DNA of 39,700 bases from a gamma proteobacterium L18 (GCA_000497835.1 KI547170.1:117593-157292), one strand, 5' to 3'; positions 1-8,526 are shown, counted from the stretch's first letter. Translations and numbers: made by a program. Notes: a model not told the origin generated them from the letters alone.

Positions 1-48
1 ACCTTGTGGGAGCAACCGGGGTCGCGCTCGACCTTGCTCGCGAGAGGC
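1..48. repeat. Degenerate REP-like hairpin at window edge
   Basis: The stretch holds a GTGGGAGCAA start followed by a GC-rich stem and a matching TTGCTCGCGAG arm. It resembles a single diverged REP unit downstream of tauD (minus strand). It is cut by the window edge, so any partner unit is not visible. Confidence 0.4.
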
Positions 49-80
49 CGGTAGCAACGCTGCAGAACCTCTCGCCAGAC

Positions 81-914
81 TCAGAACGGCGCATCGCCCA
101 AGATGGTCGCACGCTGCATCACCCGCCGCGCAGGCCGGTAATCATCCACGGCGTAATGCTGGGTGCTGCGGTTATCCCAGAACGCCACGTCATTCTCCTG
201 CCAGCGCCAGCGCACGAAGAATTCCGGGCGGGCGGCGTGGGCGAACAGCAGTTTCAGGATGGCTTCGCTCTCGGCCGGCTCCAGCTCGTTGATCCGCGTA
301 GTAAAACCATCGCTGACGAACAACGTTTTGCGCCCGCTCACCGGGTGGGTGCGGATCACCGGGTGGCTGATCGGCGGGTTCTTGCGCCGGGTTTCTTCCC
401 AGCGCGCCAAGTCTTGCGGGGTGCTGCCGAAGCGTTCCAGGGGGAATGTCTTGGTGAAGTCGTGGGTGGCCGTGAGGCCGTCCAGCAGGCCTTTCATCGG
501 TGCGGACAGCGCTTCATACGCGGCTATGCCGCTGGCCCACAGGGTATCGCCGCCATAGGGCGGGATCACTTTGGCGCTAAGCACCGCGCCCATCGCAGGG
601 TTGGGCAGGAAGGTTACGTCGGTGTGCCAGGTGGCGTTGTCGCGCACGTCGGTGACGGCGGTGTCCAGGATCAGCACTTCGGGCTGTTCCGGCACGTTGG
701 GATAGATGGGGTGGATGTGCAAATCACCAAACTGCGCCGCAAACCTGGCCTGCTGTTGCGGCGTGATCGGCTGATCACGGAAGAACAGTACGTGATGCGC
801 CAGCAACGCCTGCTCGATGGCGTCGCGATTGTCCTGGGCCAGCGGCTGGGCGATGTCGATGCCGCTGATGACAGCGCCGATGGCCGGGCTGATGGGGGTG
901 ATGGTCAGGCTCAT
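81..914 (-). CDS. tauD: Taurine dioxygenase TauD
   Basis: A 277-aa Fe(II)/2-oxoglutarate dioxygenase that hydroxylates taurine in the cytoplasm, giving sulfite and aminoacetaldehyde during sulfate limitation. The TauD/TfdA facial triad is visible: H97 and D99 in WHTDVTF and H253 in STQHYAV. An Arg-rich C-terminal segment (RPARRVMQR, about 260-268) would hold the 2-oxoglutarate carboxylate. Length matches the family (about 280 aa). The ATG at 914 begins MSLTITPIS; the upstream extension to 1031 only reads back into tauC in another frame and is rejected. It is the last gene of tauABCD, 34 bp after tauC. Some TauD relatives prefer other sulfonates or alkyl sulfates; taurine is favoured by the tauABC linkage. 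Confidence 0.93.
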   Translation of the reverse strand: MSLTITPISPAIGAVISGIDIAQPLAQDNRDAIEQALLAHHVLFFRDQPITPQQQARFAAQFGDLHIHPIYPNVPEQPEVLILDTAVTDVRDNATWHTDVTFLPNPAMGAVLSAKVIPPYGGDTLWASGIAAYEALSAPMKGLLDGLTATHDFTKTFPLERFGSTPQDLARWEETRRKNPPISHPVIRTHPVSGRKTLFVSDGFTTRINELEPAESEAILKLLFAHAARPEFFVRWRWQENDVAFWDNRSTQHYAVDDYRPARRVMQRATILGDAPF

Positions 915-948
915 GGCTGTCTCGTCATTCCAGGTAATCAGCGGTCGA

Positions 949-1782
949 TCAATGGCTCTGGCCGTGCCAGGGCACCAGTTTGCGTTGCAGGGCGCGCAGG
1001 CCCATTTCCAGCGCGAAGGCGATGATGGCAATCACCAGGATGCCCAGGATCACTACGTCGGTGACCAGGAACTGCGCCGCCGATTGCACCATGAAGCCCA
1101 GGCCGCTGGTGGCGGCGATCAGTTCGGCGGCCACCAGGGTAGACCAGCCCACCCCCAGGCCGATGCGCACGCCGGTGAGGATGTCGGGCAGGGCGCTGGG
1201 CAGGATCACGTGGCGGATCAGTTGCGCGCGGGTGGCGCCCAGCGACTGGGCGGCGCGCAGTTTGGCTGGGTCGACCGTGCGCACGCCGGTAGCAGTGGCG
1301 ATGGCGATGGGGGCGAAGATGGCCAGGTAGATCAGCAGCACTTTCGACAGCTCGCCAATGCCGCACCAGATTACGATCAGCGGCAGGTAGGCCAATGGCG
1401 GGATAGGGCGGTAGAACTCGATCAACGGGTCGAAGATGCCGCGTGCGATACGGTTGGTGCCAATGGCGATGCCGATCGGGATGGCGGTGAGGATGGCGAA
1501 GCCCAGGGCCAGGCCAATACGGCTCAGGCTGGCACCCAGGTGCTGCCACAGGGTGGCGTCCATGTAGCCCTTGGTCGCCAGCAGCCAGCCTTTTTCCAGC
1601 ACGGCGGTGGGTGGCGGCAGGAACAACGGCTCGATCAGGCCGCTGGCGGTCACGGCCCACCATACAGCCAGCAGTGTCAGCAGGGTGATGGCGCTGATGG
1701 CGCGGGTGCTCAGTTGGCGCCGTGGCTTGACCGGTTTGACCAAAGTGGCCTGGGCGTTGGCGGGGGCCTGGTAGCTGCTCAT
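949..1782 (-). CDS. tauC: Taurine ABC transporter permease TauC
   Basis: A 277-aa inner-membrane permease of the BPD_transp_1 family. After a charged N-terminus of about 25 residues it has a first membrane helix ([20 protein letters not shown]) and about five more. The ABC-docking EAA-like loop reads [25 protein letters not shown], near residue 200. Its ATG at 1782 overlaps the tauB stop by ATGA, so the two are translationally coupled, as expected for a permease and its ATPase. It would carry taurine delivered by TauA, and possibly sulfonates bound by the neighbouring extra binding proteins, since it is the only permease in this half of the locus. Confidence 0.93.
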   Translation of the reverse strand: MSSYQAPANAQATLVKPVKPRRQLSTRAISAITLLTLLAVWWAVTASGLIEPLFLPPPTAVLEKGWLLATKGYMDATLWQHLGASLSRIGLALGFAILTAIPIGIAIGTNRIARGIFDPLIEFYRPIPPLAYLPLIVIWCGIGELSKVLLIYLAIFAPIAIATATGVRTVDPAKLRAAQSLGATRAQLIRHVILPSALPDILTGVRIGLGVGWSTLVAAELIAATSGLGFMVQSAAQFLVTDVVILGILVIAIIAFALEMGLRALQRKLVPWHGQSH

Positions 1783-2570
1783 GCCAGCTCCTGTTGCAAT
1801 GCGGTGCGTTGGGAAAAGACCCGCGAGAGTACGTATTCGCGGGTTTCGATGAAGCGTGGGTCGGACTTGATCGAACGGGCCGACTCGCCATGGCCGTAGC
1901 GCTGGCCGAAGTCCAGGTTGAGGCGTTCCACCACCTGGCCTGGGTTGGGCGCCAGCAGGATCAGGTCGGTGGCCAGGAACACGGCTTCCTCGATGTCGTG
2001 TGTAATCAGGAACACCGGCTTGGCGGTGCGCTTCCACACTTGCAGCAGCAGTTCCTGCATTTGTTCGCGGGTGAAGGCATCGAGGGCGCCGAAGGGTTCG
2101 TCCATCAGCAGCACGCGCGGGTCGGCGGCCAGGGCGCGGGCCAGGCCGACACGTTGCTTCTGGCCGCCGGACAGTTGCCAGATGCGGCGGCTGCCGAAAT
2201 CGGCCAAGTCCACCAGGGCGAGCATGTCGCGGGCGCGCAGTTCGCGCTTCTCGCGGGGCACGCCAGCCAGTTGAAGGCCGAAGGCGACGTTGGCCAGCAC
2301 GTCCTGCCAGGGCAGCAGCGCATCGTCCTGGAACACCACGCCGCGCTCGGCGCTGGGGCCTTTGACCGGCACGCCGTCGAGGGTGATGCGCCCGGCGCTG
2401 GGTTCGATGAAACCGGCGATCAGGTTCAGCAGCGAGGTTTTGCCGCTGCCCGAAGGGCCCAGGGCCACCAGCAGTTGTTGCGGGCCGAGGGACAGGTTGA
2501 TGTCGGCCAGTACCGGCGTGCTGGCGCCTGGGTATTGGGCGCTGATGCGCTCGAGTTGCAGCAGGGCCAT
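1779..2570 (-). CDS. tauB: Taurine ABC transporter ATPase TauB
   Basis: A 263-aa ABC ATPase that energises TauC. Visible motifs are Walker A GPSGSGKT (38-45), the signature LSGGQKQR, Walker [10 protein letters not shown] and the switch His in LITHDIEEA. It belongs to the nitrate/sulfonate/taurine importer subfamily. The ATG at 2570 starts [10 protein letters not shown]; the longer reading from 2634 is in a different frame over most of its length and is not used. It lies 69 bp downstream of tauA, a gap holding part of a REP-like GTGGGAGTGGGCT sequence, and overlaps tauC by 4 bp. Confidence 0.94.
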   Translation of the reverse strand: MALLQLERISAQYPGASTPVLADINLSLGPQQLLVALGPSGSGKTSLLNLIAGFIEPSAGRITLDGVPVKGPSAERGVVFQDDALLPWQDVLANVAFGLQLAGVPREKRELRARDMLALVDLADFGSRRIWQLSGGQKQRVGLARALAADPRVLLMDEPFGALDAFTREQMQELLLQVWKRTAKPVFLITHDIEEAVFLATDLILLAPNPGQVVERLNLDFGQRYGHGESARSIKSDPRFIETREYVLSRVFSQRTALQQELA

Positions 2571-2639
2571 GGATCGATCCTCGTTGGGCTGCTCTGCTGA
2601 CCTCTGTGGGAGTGGGCTGTGCAGATGGGTACAAAAGGT

Positions 2640-3614
2640 TTACTGAACGAACTTCGCGCTCACGTACGGGGCGTAGTCGGGCAGTACGGCGTCGACCTTG
2701 CCTTGTTCTTTCAGGAAGGTGGCGGTGTTGGTGATGGCCTGGGTAGTAGGGGCACCCAGTGCGGTCACCTGGTCTGCGGCCAGCGGGTAGACATTGCCCT
2801 GCAACAGCAGCGGGATGTCAGCCGCCTTGGCACCCGAAAGCTTCACCAGCTTGTCGACATTGCTTTGGTTGGCCAGCCAGGCTTTCGGGTCTTTGCGGTA
2901 GTCGGCGTAGGCGTCCAGGGTCACTTTGGCAAATGCCTTGACGATTTCCGGATGCTTGGCGGCAAAGTCCTTGCGCACGATCCAGGCGCCAAACGTTGGC
3001 GCGCCGACCTGGGCCAGCTCGCCCGAGGTGATCAGCACCTTGCCGCTTTCCTTGGCCACGCCCAGGGCTGGGTCCCAGACGTAGGTGGCGTCGATGTCGC
3101 CGCGCTTCCAGGCCGCGATAATGGCCGGTGGGTCAAGGTTGAGGATGGTAACCCTGGAGGGGTCGATCTTCCACTGTTTGAGGGCCGCCAGCAGGCTGTA
3201 GTGACCAGTGGACACGAACGGCACGGCGATCTTCTTGCCCACCAGGTCTTGCGGGCTGTTGATGCCCGCACCGTTGCGGGCCACCAGGGCCTCGGCAGCG
3301 CCGATCTGGGTGGCGATCAGGAAGGTTTCCACCGGCAGTTGGCGGGTGGCGGCGGCAGCCAGGGGGCTGGAGCCGACGTAGCCGATCTGCACGTCACCGG
3401 AGGCGACGGCAGTGATGACCTGTGCGCCACCGTCGAATTTGCGCCAGTTGATGGTCGATTGGGTGGCTTTCTCGTACGCACCATCGGCCTGGGCCACCTT
3501 GGCCGGGTCGACGGTGGTCTGGTAGGCCACGGTGAAGTCGGTGGCCTGGGCCATGAACGTGGCGCCTGCCAGGGTGACGGCCGCCAGCAGGCGGAGGGGT
3601 TTGAATCGGGACAT
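2640..3614 (-). CDS. tauA: Taurine-binding periplasmic protein TauA
   Basis: A 324-aa solute-binding protein with a cleavable signal peptide (basic N-terminus, hydrophobic run LLAAVTLAGATFMAQA, mature start near TDFTVAY). The family landmarks are VAYQTTVDPAKVAQADGAYE, the SGDVQIGYVGSSPLAAA ligand loop and FVSTGHYSLL. It delivers taurine to TauBC. It closely resembles the next upstream gene (3971-4951) along its length, so the two look like a tandem duplication. A promoter-like module shared with the SsuA-like gene lies 48 bp upstream of its start codon, suggesting its own sulfate-starvation promoter. Confidence 0.92.
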   Translation of the reverse strand: MSRFKPLRLLAAVTLAGATFMAQATDFTVAYQTTVDPAKVAQADGAYEKATQSTINWRKFDGGAQVITAVASGDVQIGYVGSSPLAAAATRQLPVETFLIATQIGAAEALVARNGAGINSPQDLVGKKIAVPFVSTGHYSLLAALKQWKIDPSRVTILNLDPPAIIAAWKRGDIDATYVWDPALGVAKESGKVLITSGELAQVGAPTFGAWIVRKDFAAKHPEIVKAFAKVTLDAYADYRKDPKAWLANQSNVDKLVKLSGAKAADIPLLLQGNVYPLAADQVTALGAPTTQAITNTATFLKEQGKVDAVLPDYAPYVSAKFVQ

Positions 3615-3970
3615 GGTGCAGCTCCTCGTCAGGCGGCCGGATGGCTTGTAAGAAGTTAAGACTAAGTGATCTAAGAATCGGTAAATAAATAACCGTTTTT
3701 CATTAGCTTAGGCCAGCGCATTGTAGCCGCTGCCGCCCCAGTGTGCGCCCTGCCTCTGTAGCAGTTACTGTCTTGAAAGCGCGTTGTCTGCATCGCGACC
3801 AAGGTCGGCTCCTACGCCGTGCGTGGTAGGAGCCGGCCTTGGCCGCGATGCAGACAACGCTGACCTGTAGCAACTGCCGAAGGCTGCGTCATAGGCGGCG
3901 CGGTGAGTCAGTAACTGCGCGGCGTCCGGGACGCGGCCTGGCGGCCGCTGCTACAGAAGATCGGCGGTGG
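3615..3970 (-). promoter_or_regulatory. Intergenic region: tauA promoter module plus composite repeat
   Basis: This 356-bp gap has no gene. Next to tauA it is AT-rich (3657-3711) and holds CTAAGTGATCTAAGAAT at 3662-3678 and ATTAGCTTAG at 3702-3711. Both recur with identical spacing before the SsuA-like gene at 6012 and 6052, so they are probably binding sites for a common activator of sulfur-starvation genes (CysB or another LysR-type protein is a guess). The far half (3756-3956) is a composite REP-type element listed separately. Confidence 0.55.
3756..3956. repeat. Composite REP/MITE-like element, copy A (about 200 bp)
   Basis: The element is bounded by perfect inverted 9-mers CTGTAGCAG (3756) and CTGCTACAG (ending 3956). 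Inside is a 35-bp-arm hairpin (3781-3815 with 3826-3860, two mismatches, 10-nt loop) beginning GCGTTGTCTGCATCGCG, then a second structured block with the GAAGGCTGCGTC motif. The same arrangement, inverted, occurs at 18833-19031. No coding capacity; it resembles a non-autonomous REP-derived mobile unit. Confidence 0.7.
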
Positions 3971-4951
3971 TCAGTTGACGAACTTGGCGCTGACGTATGG
4001 AGAGTAGTCGGGCAGCACGCTTTCGACTTTGCCCTGCTCCTTGAGGAACTCAGCGGTCTGGCCGATCGCCTTGGCGGTACCGCCTTGCAGCAGCGCTGCG
4101 GTCTGCTGCGCCTTGGCGTCCGGGAACGCCGAGCCGGCGAGCAATTCCGGCACGTCGGTGGCGTTGGCACCGGTCAGTTTGGCGATTTTCTGTACAGGGA
4201 CTGAGTCAGCCGTCCAGGCGTCCTTGTGCGCCGCATAGTCAGCGAACGAGTCCAGCGTCACCTTGGCAAACTGTGCGATCACCTCGGGATGCTTGTCGGC
4301 GTAGTCCTTGCGCGCGACCCACACTTCGAACGTCGGCGCCCCCCACTGGCCCACCTGGGCGGCGTCGGTGAGGGTCTTGCCGGTCTTGCGTATTTCGCCC
4401 AGCGCAGGCGACCAGACGAAGGCGCCGTCGATGTCGCCGCGCTTCCAGGCAGCGGCGATTTCGGCCGGCTGCAGGTTCACCACCTTGACCTTGCCCTCCA
4501 GGCCCCAGTGCTTGAGCGCGCCCAGCAGGCTGTAGTGCGAGGTGGACACGAACGGCGTGGCGATGGTCTTGCCCACCAGGTCCTGCGGGTTGTTGATGCC
4601 GCTGCCGTTGCGCACCACCAGGGCCTCGGCGGCGTTGATCTGCGCCGAGACGATGAAAGCCACGATCGGCAGTTTGCGCGAAGCGGCGGCGGCCAGCGGG
4701 CTGGAGCCCAGGTTGCCGATCTGCACATCACCCGAGGCGATGGCGGTCACCACCTCCGGGCCGCTGTTGAAGCGGCGCCAGTCGATCTTCTCGCCGATGG
4801 CCTTCTCGTAGGCGCCGTCGGCCTGGGGGACTTTGCTGGGGTCGATGCCGGTCTGGTAGCCGATGGTCAGGTTGGCGGCCGGGGCGCTCAAGCCAAACCC
4901 GGCGAGGGCGATGGCGGCGAACAGGCGGCGGTAGGGCAGGGTGATGGCCAT
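3971..4951 (-). CDS. TauA-like sulfonate-binding protein (paralogue)
   Basis: A 326-aa periplasmic binding protein with a signal peptide (LFAAIALAGFGLSAPAAN). It shares with TauA the blocks IGYQTGIDPSKVPQADGAYEKA, SGDVQIGNLGSSPLAAA, NPQDLVGKTIATPFVSTSHYSLL and the C-terminal LPDYSPYVSAKFV. The high similarity and tandem position indicate duplication. Differences around the ligand loop (GYVGSS in TauA, GNLGSS here) leave room for a different sulfonate. It starts 34 bp after the SsuA-like gene, so those two are probably one transcript, while a 356-bp gap separates it from tauA. No permease of its own is present; it probably uses TauBC. Confidence 0.85.
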   Translation of the reverse strand: MAITLPYRRLFAAIALAGFGLSAPAANLTIGYQTGIDPSKVPQADGAYEKAIGEKIDWRRFNSGPEVVTAIASGDVQIGNLGSSPLAAAASRKLPIVAFIVSAQINAAEALVVRNGSGINNPQDLVGKTIATPFVSTSHYSLLGALKHWGLEGKVKVVNLQPAEIAAAWKRGDIDGAFVWSPALGEIRKTGKTLTDAAQVGQWGAPTFEVWVARKDYADKHPEVIAQFAKVTLDSFADYAAHKDAWTADSVPVQKIAKLTGANATDVPELLAGSAFPDAKAQQTAALLQGGTAKAIGQTAEFLKEQGKVESVLPDYSPYVSAKFVN

Positions 4952-4985
4952 ATTGGGTGCCTTGGGTGTCGGGTTGTTGTTGGAA

Positions 4986-5939
4986 TCAGGGGTGCCAGAT
5001 GGCGACGGTCTTGGTGTCGACCGGCTTGGGCAACAGCCCGGCGCTGAAGAAGGCGTCGGCGATGCTTTGCTGTTCGCCCAGCTGGTCGAGCTTCACCGGC
5101 TGCACCTGGTAGGTGCGATGCTGGTTGGCGGCCTGCACCGTGGCGCTGTCGAGGTTGCCCCACAGCGGGCCAAGCACGGCGGCGGCCTGGTCGGGGTGGG
5201 CCTTGGTCCATTCACCGGCTTTCTGCAGGTCGGCGAATACCAGCTTGAGCACGTCCGGGTGGGCCTGGGCATACGCGGTGCTGGTCAGGTAATAGCGCTT
5301 GTACTGGGCCAGCCCTGCGCCGCCGGCCAGCACGCGGGTGGGCAACTGCCGCTGCACGCTGGTGAGGAATGGTTCCCAGGTCACCCACGCGTCTACCTTG
5401 CCGTTTTCGAAGGCGGCGCGGCCATCGGCCGGGGTCAGGTAGGCGGGTTGGATATCGCTGAATTTCAGCCCCGCCTTGTTCAGCGCGGCGATCAGCAGGT
5501 AATGGGTGCCGGCGGCCTTGGTGACTGCAACCTTCTTGCCCTTCAGGTCGGCCAGCGTTTTCAGCGGGCTGTCCTGGCGCACCACGATGGCCTGGGCATC
5601 GGGCGAGGCAGTTTCCTGGGCGAAGAAAGTGAGGTTGGCGCCAGCGGCCTGGGCGAACACCGGCACGGTGTCGGCCACGTCGGCGCTGATGTCGACATTG
5701 CCCACGTTCAACGACTCCAGCAGCGGCAGGCCGCTGGGGAATTCATGCCAGCTGACTTGCACACCGTGGGCGGCCAAGTCCTTCTCCAGGGTGCCTTGCT
5801 GCTTGAGCAGGGTGATCAGCGTGGAGGATTTCTGGTAGCCGATACGCAGGGTTTCGGCGGCCTGCGCCGAGGCGTTGAAGATGAAAAGGCTGAGGGCGGC
5901 GATTAAAACTTTGTTCACGGGCGGACGGCGAACGGACAT
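4986..5939 (-). CDS. SsuA-like aliphatic sulfonate-binding protein
   Basis: A 317-aa binding protein with a signal peptide (VLIAALSLFIFNASAQA, mature from AETLRIGYQK). It belongs to the SsuA branch: LRIGYQKSSTLITLLKQQGTLEKDLA, HEFPSGLPLLESLNVGNVDIS and DAWVTWEPF correspond to blocks of the SsuA encoded at 9553-10518. It is the first gene of this minus-strand block, transcribed away from the porin gene. A promoter-like module (6012-6061) precedes it. It probably binds an alkanesulfonate or related organosulfur compound and feeds TauBC or SsuBC; which permease cannot be read from sequence. Confidence 0.85.
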   Translation of the reverse strand: MSVRRPPVNKVLIAALSLFIFNASAQAAETLRIGYQKSSTLITLLKQQGTLEKDLAAHGVQVSWHEFPSGLPLLESLNVGNVDISADVADTVPVFAQAAGANLTFFAQETASPDAQAIVVRQDSPLKTLADLKGKKVAVTKAAGTHYLLIAALNKAGLKFSDIQPAYLTPADGRAAFENGKVDAWVTWEPFLTSVQRQLPTRVLAGGAGLAQYKRYYLTSTAYAQAHPDVLKLVFADLQKAGEWTKAHPDQAAAVLGPLWGNLDSATVQAANQHRTYQVQPVKLDQLGEQQSIADAFFSAGLLPKPVDTKTVAIWHP

Positions 5940-6331
5940 GAAGCACCTCTGACCGCAGGGCGGCTGGTTGAGAAGGGGTGACGGGATGTCCGGTGGTCCG
6001 GTTGCTGAAAGCTAAACGATCTAAAAATTAGATTGCAAAGACTGTTTAGTAATTAGCTTAGAGGTCGATACAGGCTTTAGGCCATTGGTTTGGGCCAAGC
6101 GGATATTTATTCCAAAACGGTCTGAAAAGAGATGAAACAATTCTTTTTAGAGTTATGAAATATTATTTACTCTTGCCCGTCACAAAATGGACATAGACCA
6201 TCGTCGTAAACCGACCTAGAGCGGTTGACGCGGTGCTCGCCGGTGGCACTAATCGCGGCACCCCCAGCGTAATGGACAGAAGATCCAGGATTGGGGCAGA
6301 TAAAAATTAGAATCATTACAGGAGCAACACA
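5940..6331. promoter_or_regulatory. Divergent regulatory region, SsuA-like gene / OprD-type porin
   Basis: A 392-bp AT-rich gap between divergent genes. On the minus side it holds the module CTAAACGATCTAAAAAT (6012-6028) plus ATTAGCTTAG (6052-6061) shared with tauA. The middle (6100-6200) is AT-rich with no ORF that I can support. On the plus side there is a sigma70-like promoter at 6225-6253 and a clear Shine-Dalgarno (GGAG) before the porin ATG. Confidence 0.55.
6225..6253 (+). promoter_or_regulatory. Putative sigma70 promoter of the porin gene
   Basis: -35 TTGACG (6225-6230), a 17-bp spacer, and -10 ACTAAT (6248-6253). The predicted transcript would have a leader of about 70 nt before the ATG at 6332. 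Confidence 0.45.
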
Positions 6332-7702
6332 ATGTACAAGTCTTCACTGGCTCTGGCCGTGGCTGTTGGGGTGTTTACTGCCCACGCTGGCGCCGAAGGT
6401 TTCATCGATGACAGCAAGGCTACGCTGAAGCTGCGCAACTATTACATCAACACGGATAACCGTGATTCGGCTGCTCCGAAAACCAACAACTATTCTGCAG
6501 AGTGGGGCCAAGGCTTCCAGCTCGATTTCCAGTCGGGTTACACCGCAGGTACCGTAGGCTTCGGTGTTGACGCCATTGGCCTGCTGGGTGTGCGTCTGGA
6601 CGGTGGTCGTGGCCGTTCCGGCAACTACTCGGGTGCCTCCGACGGCGGTACCGTTTTCCCTACTGACGGCAACGATCCGGCCAGCGAGTTCTCGAGCGTA
6701 GGCTTGACCGCCAAGGCCAAGATCTCCAAGACCGAGCTGAAGCTGGGTACGCTGATGCCGAAGCTGCCGGTCATCCAGTACAACGATGGTCGTCTGTTGC
6801 CGCAGACCTTCGAAGGTGGCCAGATCACCTCGAACGAGATCAAGGACCTGACCCTGGTTGCCGGTCAGATCGATACCGCTAAAGGCCGTAACTCCAGCAA
6901 CAACGAAAACCTGTCCATCAACGGTTCCAACGGCAGCGGTAACAGCAACGCCACAGGAGCTAATGTGGCCCGCAGCAACAAGTTCTACTACGCCGGTGCC
7001 GACTACAAGGTTACCAAGGACCTGCTGGTCCAGTACTACTACGGCGAACTGACCAACTTCTACCAGCAGCACTTCCTGGGCCTGGTACACAACTGGGCAA
7101 TCGGCCCGGGCGTGCTGAAGTCTGACCTGCGTGTATTCCACAGCACCGACGACGGCGTCAGCTCCACTGACACCGATCACTTCAGCTCGGGTGATTACCG
7201 TGGCGTGGCCAGCGGTCGCGGCCCGGTCGACAACAATCTGTACAGCGGTCTGTTCCTGTACACCGTTGCCGGTCACACCTTCGGTGGCGGCTACCAGGTC
7301 AGCAACGGCAGCTCCGACTTCCCGTGGCTGAACCAGGGCGACGGTTCGTCGAACTACACCATTACCGACATGCAGATCCAGAAGTTCGGCCGTGCCGGCG
7401 AGCGTACCTGGCAAGCTCGCTACTCGTATGACTTCGCTGCCCTGGGCCTGCCAGGTGCAACCGCCGGTATCGTCTACCTGCGTGGCGACAACATCGACAC
7501 CGTTGCTTCTAACCGCGCCGTTTCCGGTACTGGCCGTTCGGAATGGGAACGCGACCTGACCCTGGCTTACGTAGTACCTACCGGTACGCTGAAAGGCTTG
7601 GGCTTCACCTGGAAAAACGCCATGTGGCGCAACGACATTCCAGGTCAGCGCGACCAGGACGAAAACCGTGTGATCGTCAGCTACTCGATCCCACTGAAGT
7701 AA
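6332..7702 (+). CDS. OprD/OprE-family outer membrane porin
   Basis: A 456-aa outer-membrane beta-barrel porin with an N-terminal signal peptide (SLALAVAVGVFTAHAGAEG). OprD-family hallmarks are FIDDSKATLKLRNYYIN at the mature N-terminus, the SAEWGQGFQLDFQSGYT strand, GVDAIGLLGVRLDGG and a C-terminal strand VIVSYSIPLK. It would let small substrates cross the outer membrane. Placement between sulfonate-uptake operons suggests sulfonates or related anions, but OprD specificities are hard to predict; OprE is the nearest family label I would give. It has a strong ribosome site (GGAG, 8 nt before ATG) and a terminator just after the stop. A long asparagine/serine-rich surface loop (about residues 185-215) is notable. 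Confidence 0.85.
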   Translation: MYKSSLALAVAVGVFTAHAGAEGFIDDSKATLKLRNYYINTDNRDSAAPKTNNYSAEWGQGFQLDFQSGYTAGTVGFGVDAIGLLGVRLDGGRGRSGNYSGASDGGTVFPTDGNDPASEFSSVGLTAKAKISKTELKLGTLMPKLPVIQYNDGRLLPQTFEGGQITSNEIKDLTLVAGQIDTAKGRNSSNNENLSINGSNGSGNSNATGANVARSNKFYYAGADYKVTKDLLVQYYYGELTNFYQQHFLGLVHNWAIGPGVLKSDLRVFHSTDDGVSSTDTDHFSSGDYRGVASGRGPVDNNLYSGLFLYTVAGHTFGGGYQVSNGSSDFPWLNQGDGSSNYTITDMQIQKFGRAGERTWQARYSYDFAALGLPGATAGIVYLRGDNIDTVASNRAVSGTGRSEWERDLTLAYVVPTGTLKGLGFTWKNAMWRNDIPGQRDQDENRVIVSYSIPLK

Positions 7703-7719
7703 TTTCGTCGTAACCACAA

Positions 7720-7758
7720 AAACCCGCTGCGGACCTTGTCCCCGGCGGGTTTTTTTTT
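7720..7758 (+). terminator. Rho-independent terminator after porin gene
   Basis: AACCCGC (7721-7727) pairs with GCGGGTT near 7745-7751 and is followed by an unbroken T tract through 7758. Confidence 0.8.
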
Positions 7759-7787
7759 GCTCCTGCCGGTTATTCCTTTTAGTGCTT

Positions 7788-7805
7788 AATAAATCGATAT
7801 TTATT
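7788..7805. promoter_or_regulatory. Palindrome upstream of lsfA, possible operator
   Basis: AATAAAT, 4-nt CGAT centre, ATTTATT: perfect 7-bp arms in an AT-rich island about 70 bp before the lsfA start. A regulator binding site is possible; the partner is unknown. Confidence 0.35.
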
Positions 7806-7874
7806 CTTTTTATTTCGTCTACGCTGAGTGCACAGTAGTCCCCATACAGCACTCACCCAGGAGCAAGGCCCCTC

Positions 7875-8513
7875 ATGAGCATCCGCCTCGGCGATATCGC
7901 CCCCGATTTCGAACAAGACTCCAGCGCCGGCAAGATCCGTTTCCACGAGTGGCTGGGCAACAGCTGGGGTGTGTTGTTCTCCCACCCAGCCGACTTCACC
8001 CCGGTGTGCACCACCGAGCTGGGTTTCACCGCCAAGCTCAAGGAAGAATTTGCCAAGCGCAACGTCAAGGCCATCGCCCTGTCGGTGGACCCGGTGGACT
8101 CGCACCACAAGTGGATCGAAGACATCAACGAAACCCAGAACACCACCGTCAACTTCCCGATCCTGGCCGACGCCGATCGCAAAGTGGCTGACCTGTACGA
8201 CCTGATCCACCCCAACGCCAACGACACCCTCACCGTGCGCTCGCTGTTCGTGATCGACCCGAACAAGAAAGTGCGCCTGACCATTACCTACCCCGCCAGC
8301 ACCGGCCGCAACTTCCACGAGATCCTGCGGGTGATCGATTCGCTGCAGCTCACGGACAACCACAAGGTAGCGACCCCGGCCAACTGGCAGGACGGTGACG
8401 AGGTAGTGATTGTGCCGTCGCTCAAGGACGAGGAAGAGATCAAGCAACGCTTTCCCAAGGGCTACCGCGCGGTGAAGCCGTACCTGCGCCTGACCCCTCA
8501 GCCCAACCGCTGA
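7875..8513 (+). CDS. lsfA: 1-Cys peroxiredoxin LsfA (Prx6 type)
   Basis: A 212-aa cytoplasmic thiol peroxidase of the Prx6 subfamily. The peroxidatic Cys45 lies in PADFTPVCTTELG; the C-terminal half has the Prx6 blocks TYPASTGRNFHEILRVIDSLQL and NWQDGDEVVIVPS. No second resolving Cys is evident, in line with the 1-Cys type. LsfA is a known sulfate-starvation-induced protein of Pseudomonas and here precedes ssuEADCBF. A terminator and a REP doublet follow it, so it is probably transcribed separately from ssuE. A GGAG lies about 12 nt before the ATG. Confidence 0.92.
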   Translation: MSIRLGDIAPDFEQDSSAGKIRFHEWLGNSWGVLFSHPADFTPVCTTELGFTAKLKEEFAKRNVKAIALSVDPVDSHHKWIEDINETQNTTVNFPILADADRKVADLYDLIHPNANDTLTVRSLFVIDPNKKVRLTITYPASTGRNFHEILRVIDSLQLTDNHKVATPANWQDGDEVVIVPSLKDEEEIKQRFPKGYRAVKPYLRLTPQPNR

Positions 8514-8526
8514 GCACAGATTCATC

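Noticed and set aside
949..2634. 561-aa minus-strand frame covering tauB and tauC
   Set aside because: Its first half is an out-of-frame reading of tauB (Arg/Pro-rich) that then enters the tauC frame; separate tauB and tauC with ATGA overlap explain the region.
6244..6260. TGGCAC-like sigma54 -24 element before the porin
   Set aside because: The -12 part reads GCGGCA instead of TTGC and the GG-GC spacing is wrong; a sigma70 promoter overlaps and fits better.
6344..7852. 502-aa open frame on the minus strand opposite the porin gene
   Set aside because: It is antisense to a clear OprD-family gene with signal peptide, ribosome site and terminator; the translation is Val/Gly/Gln-rich shadow sequence with no recognisable domain.
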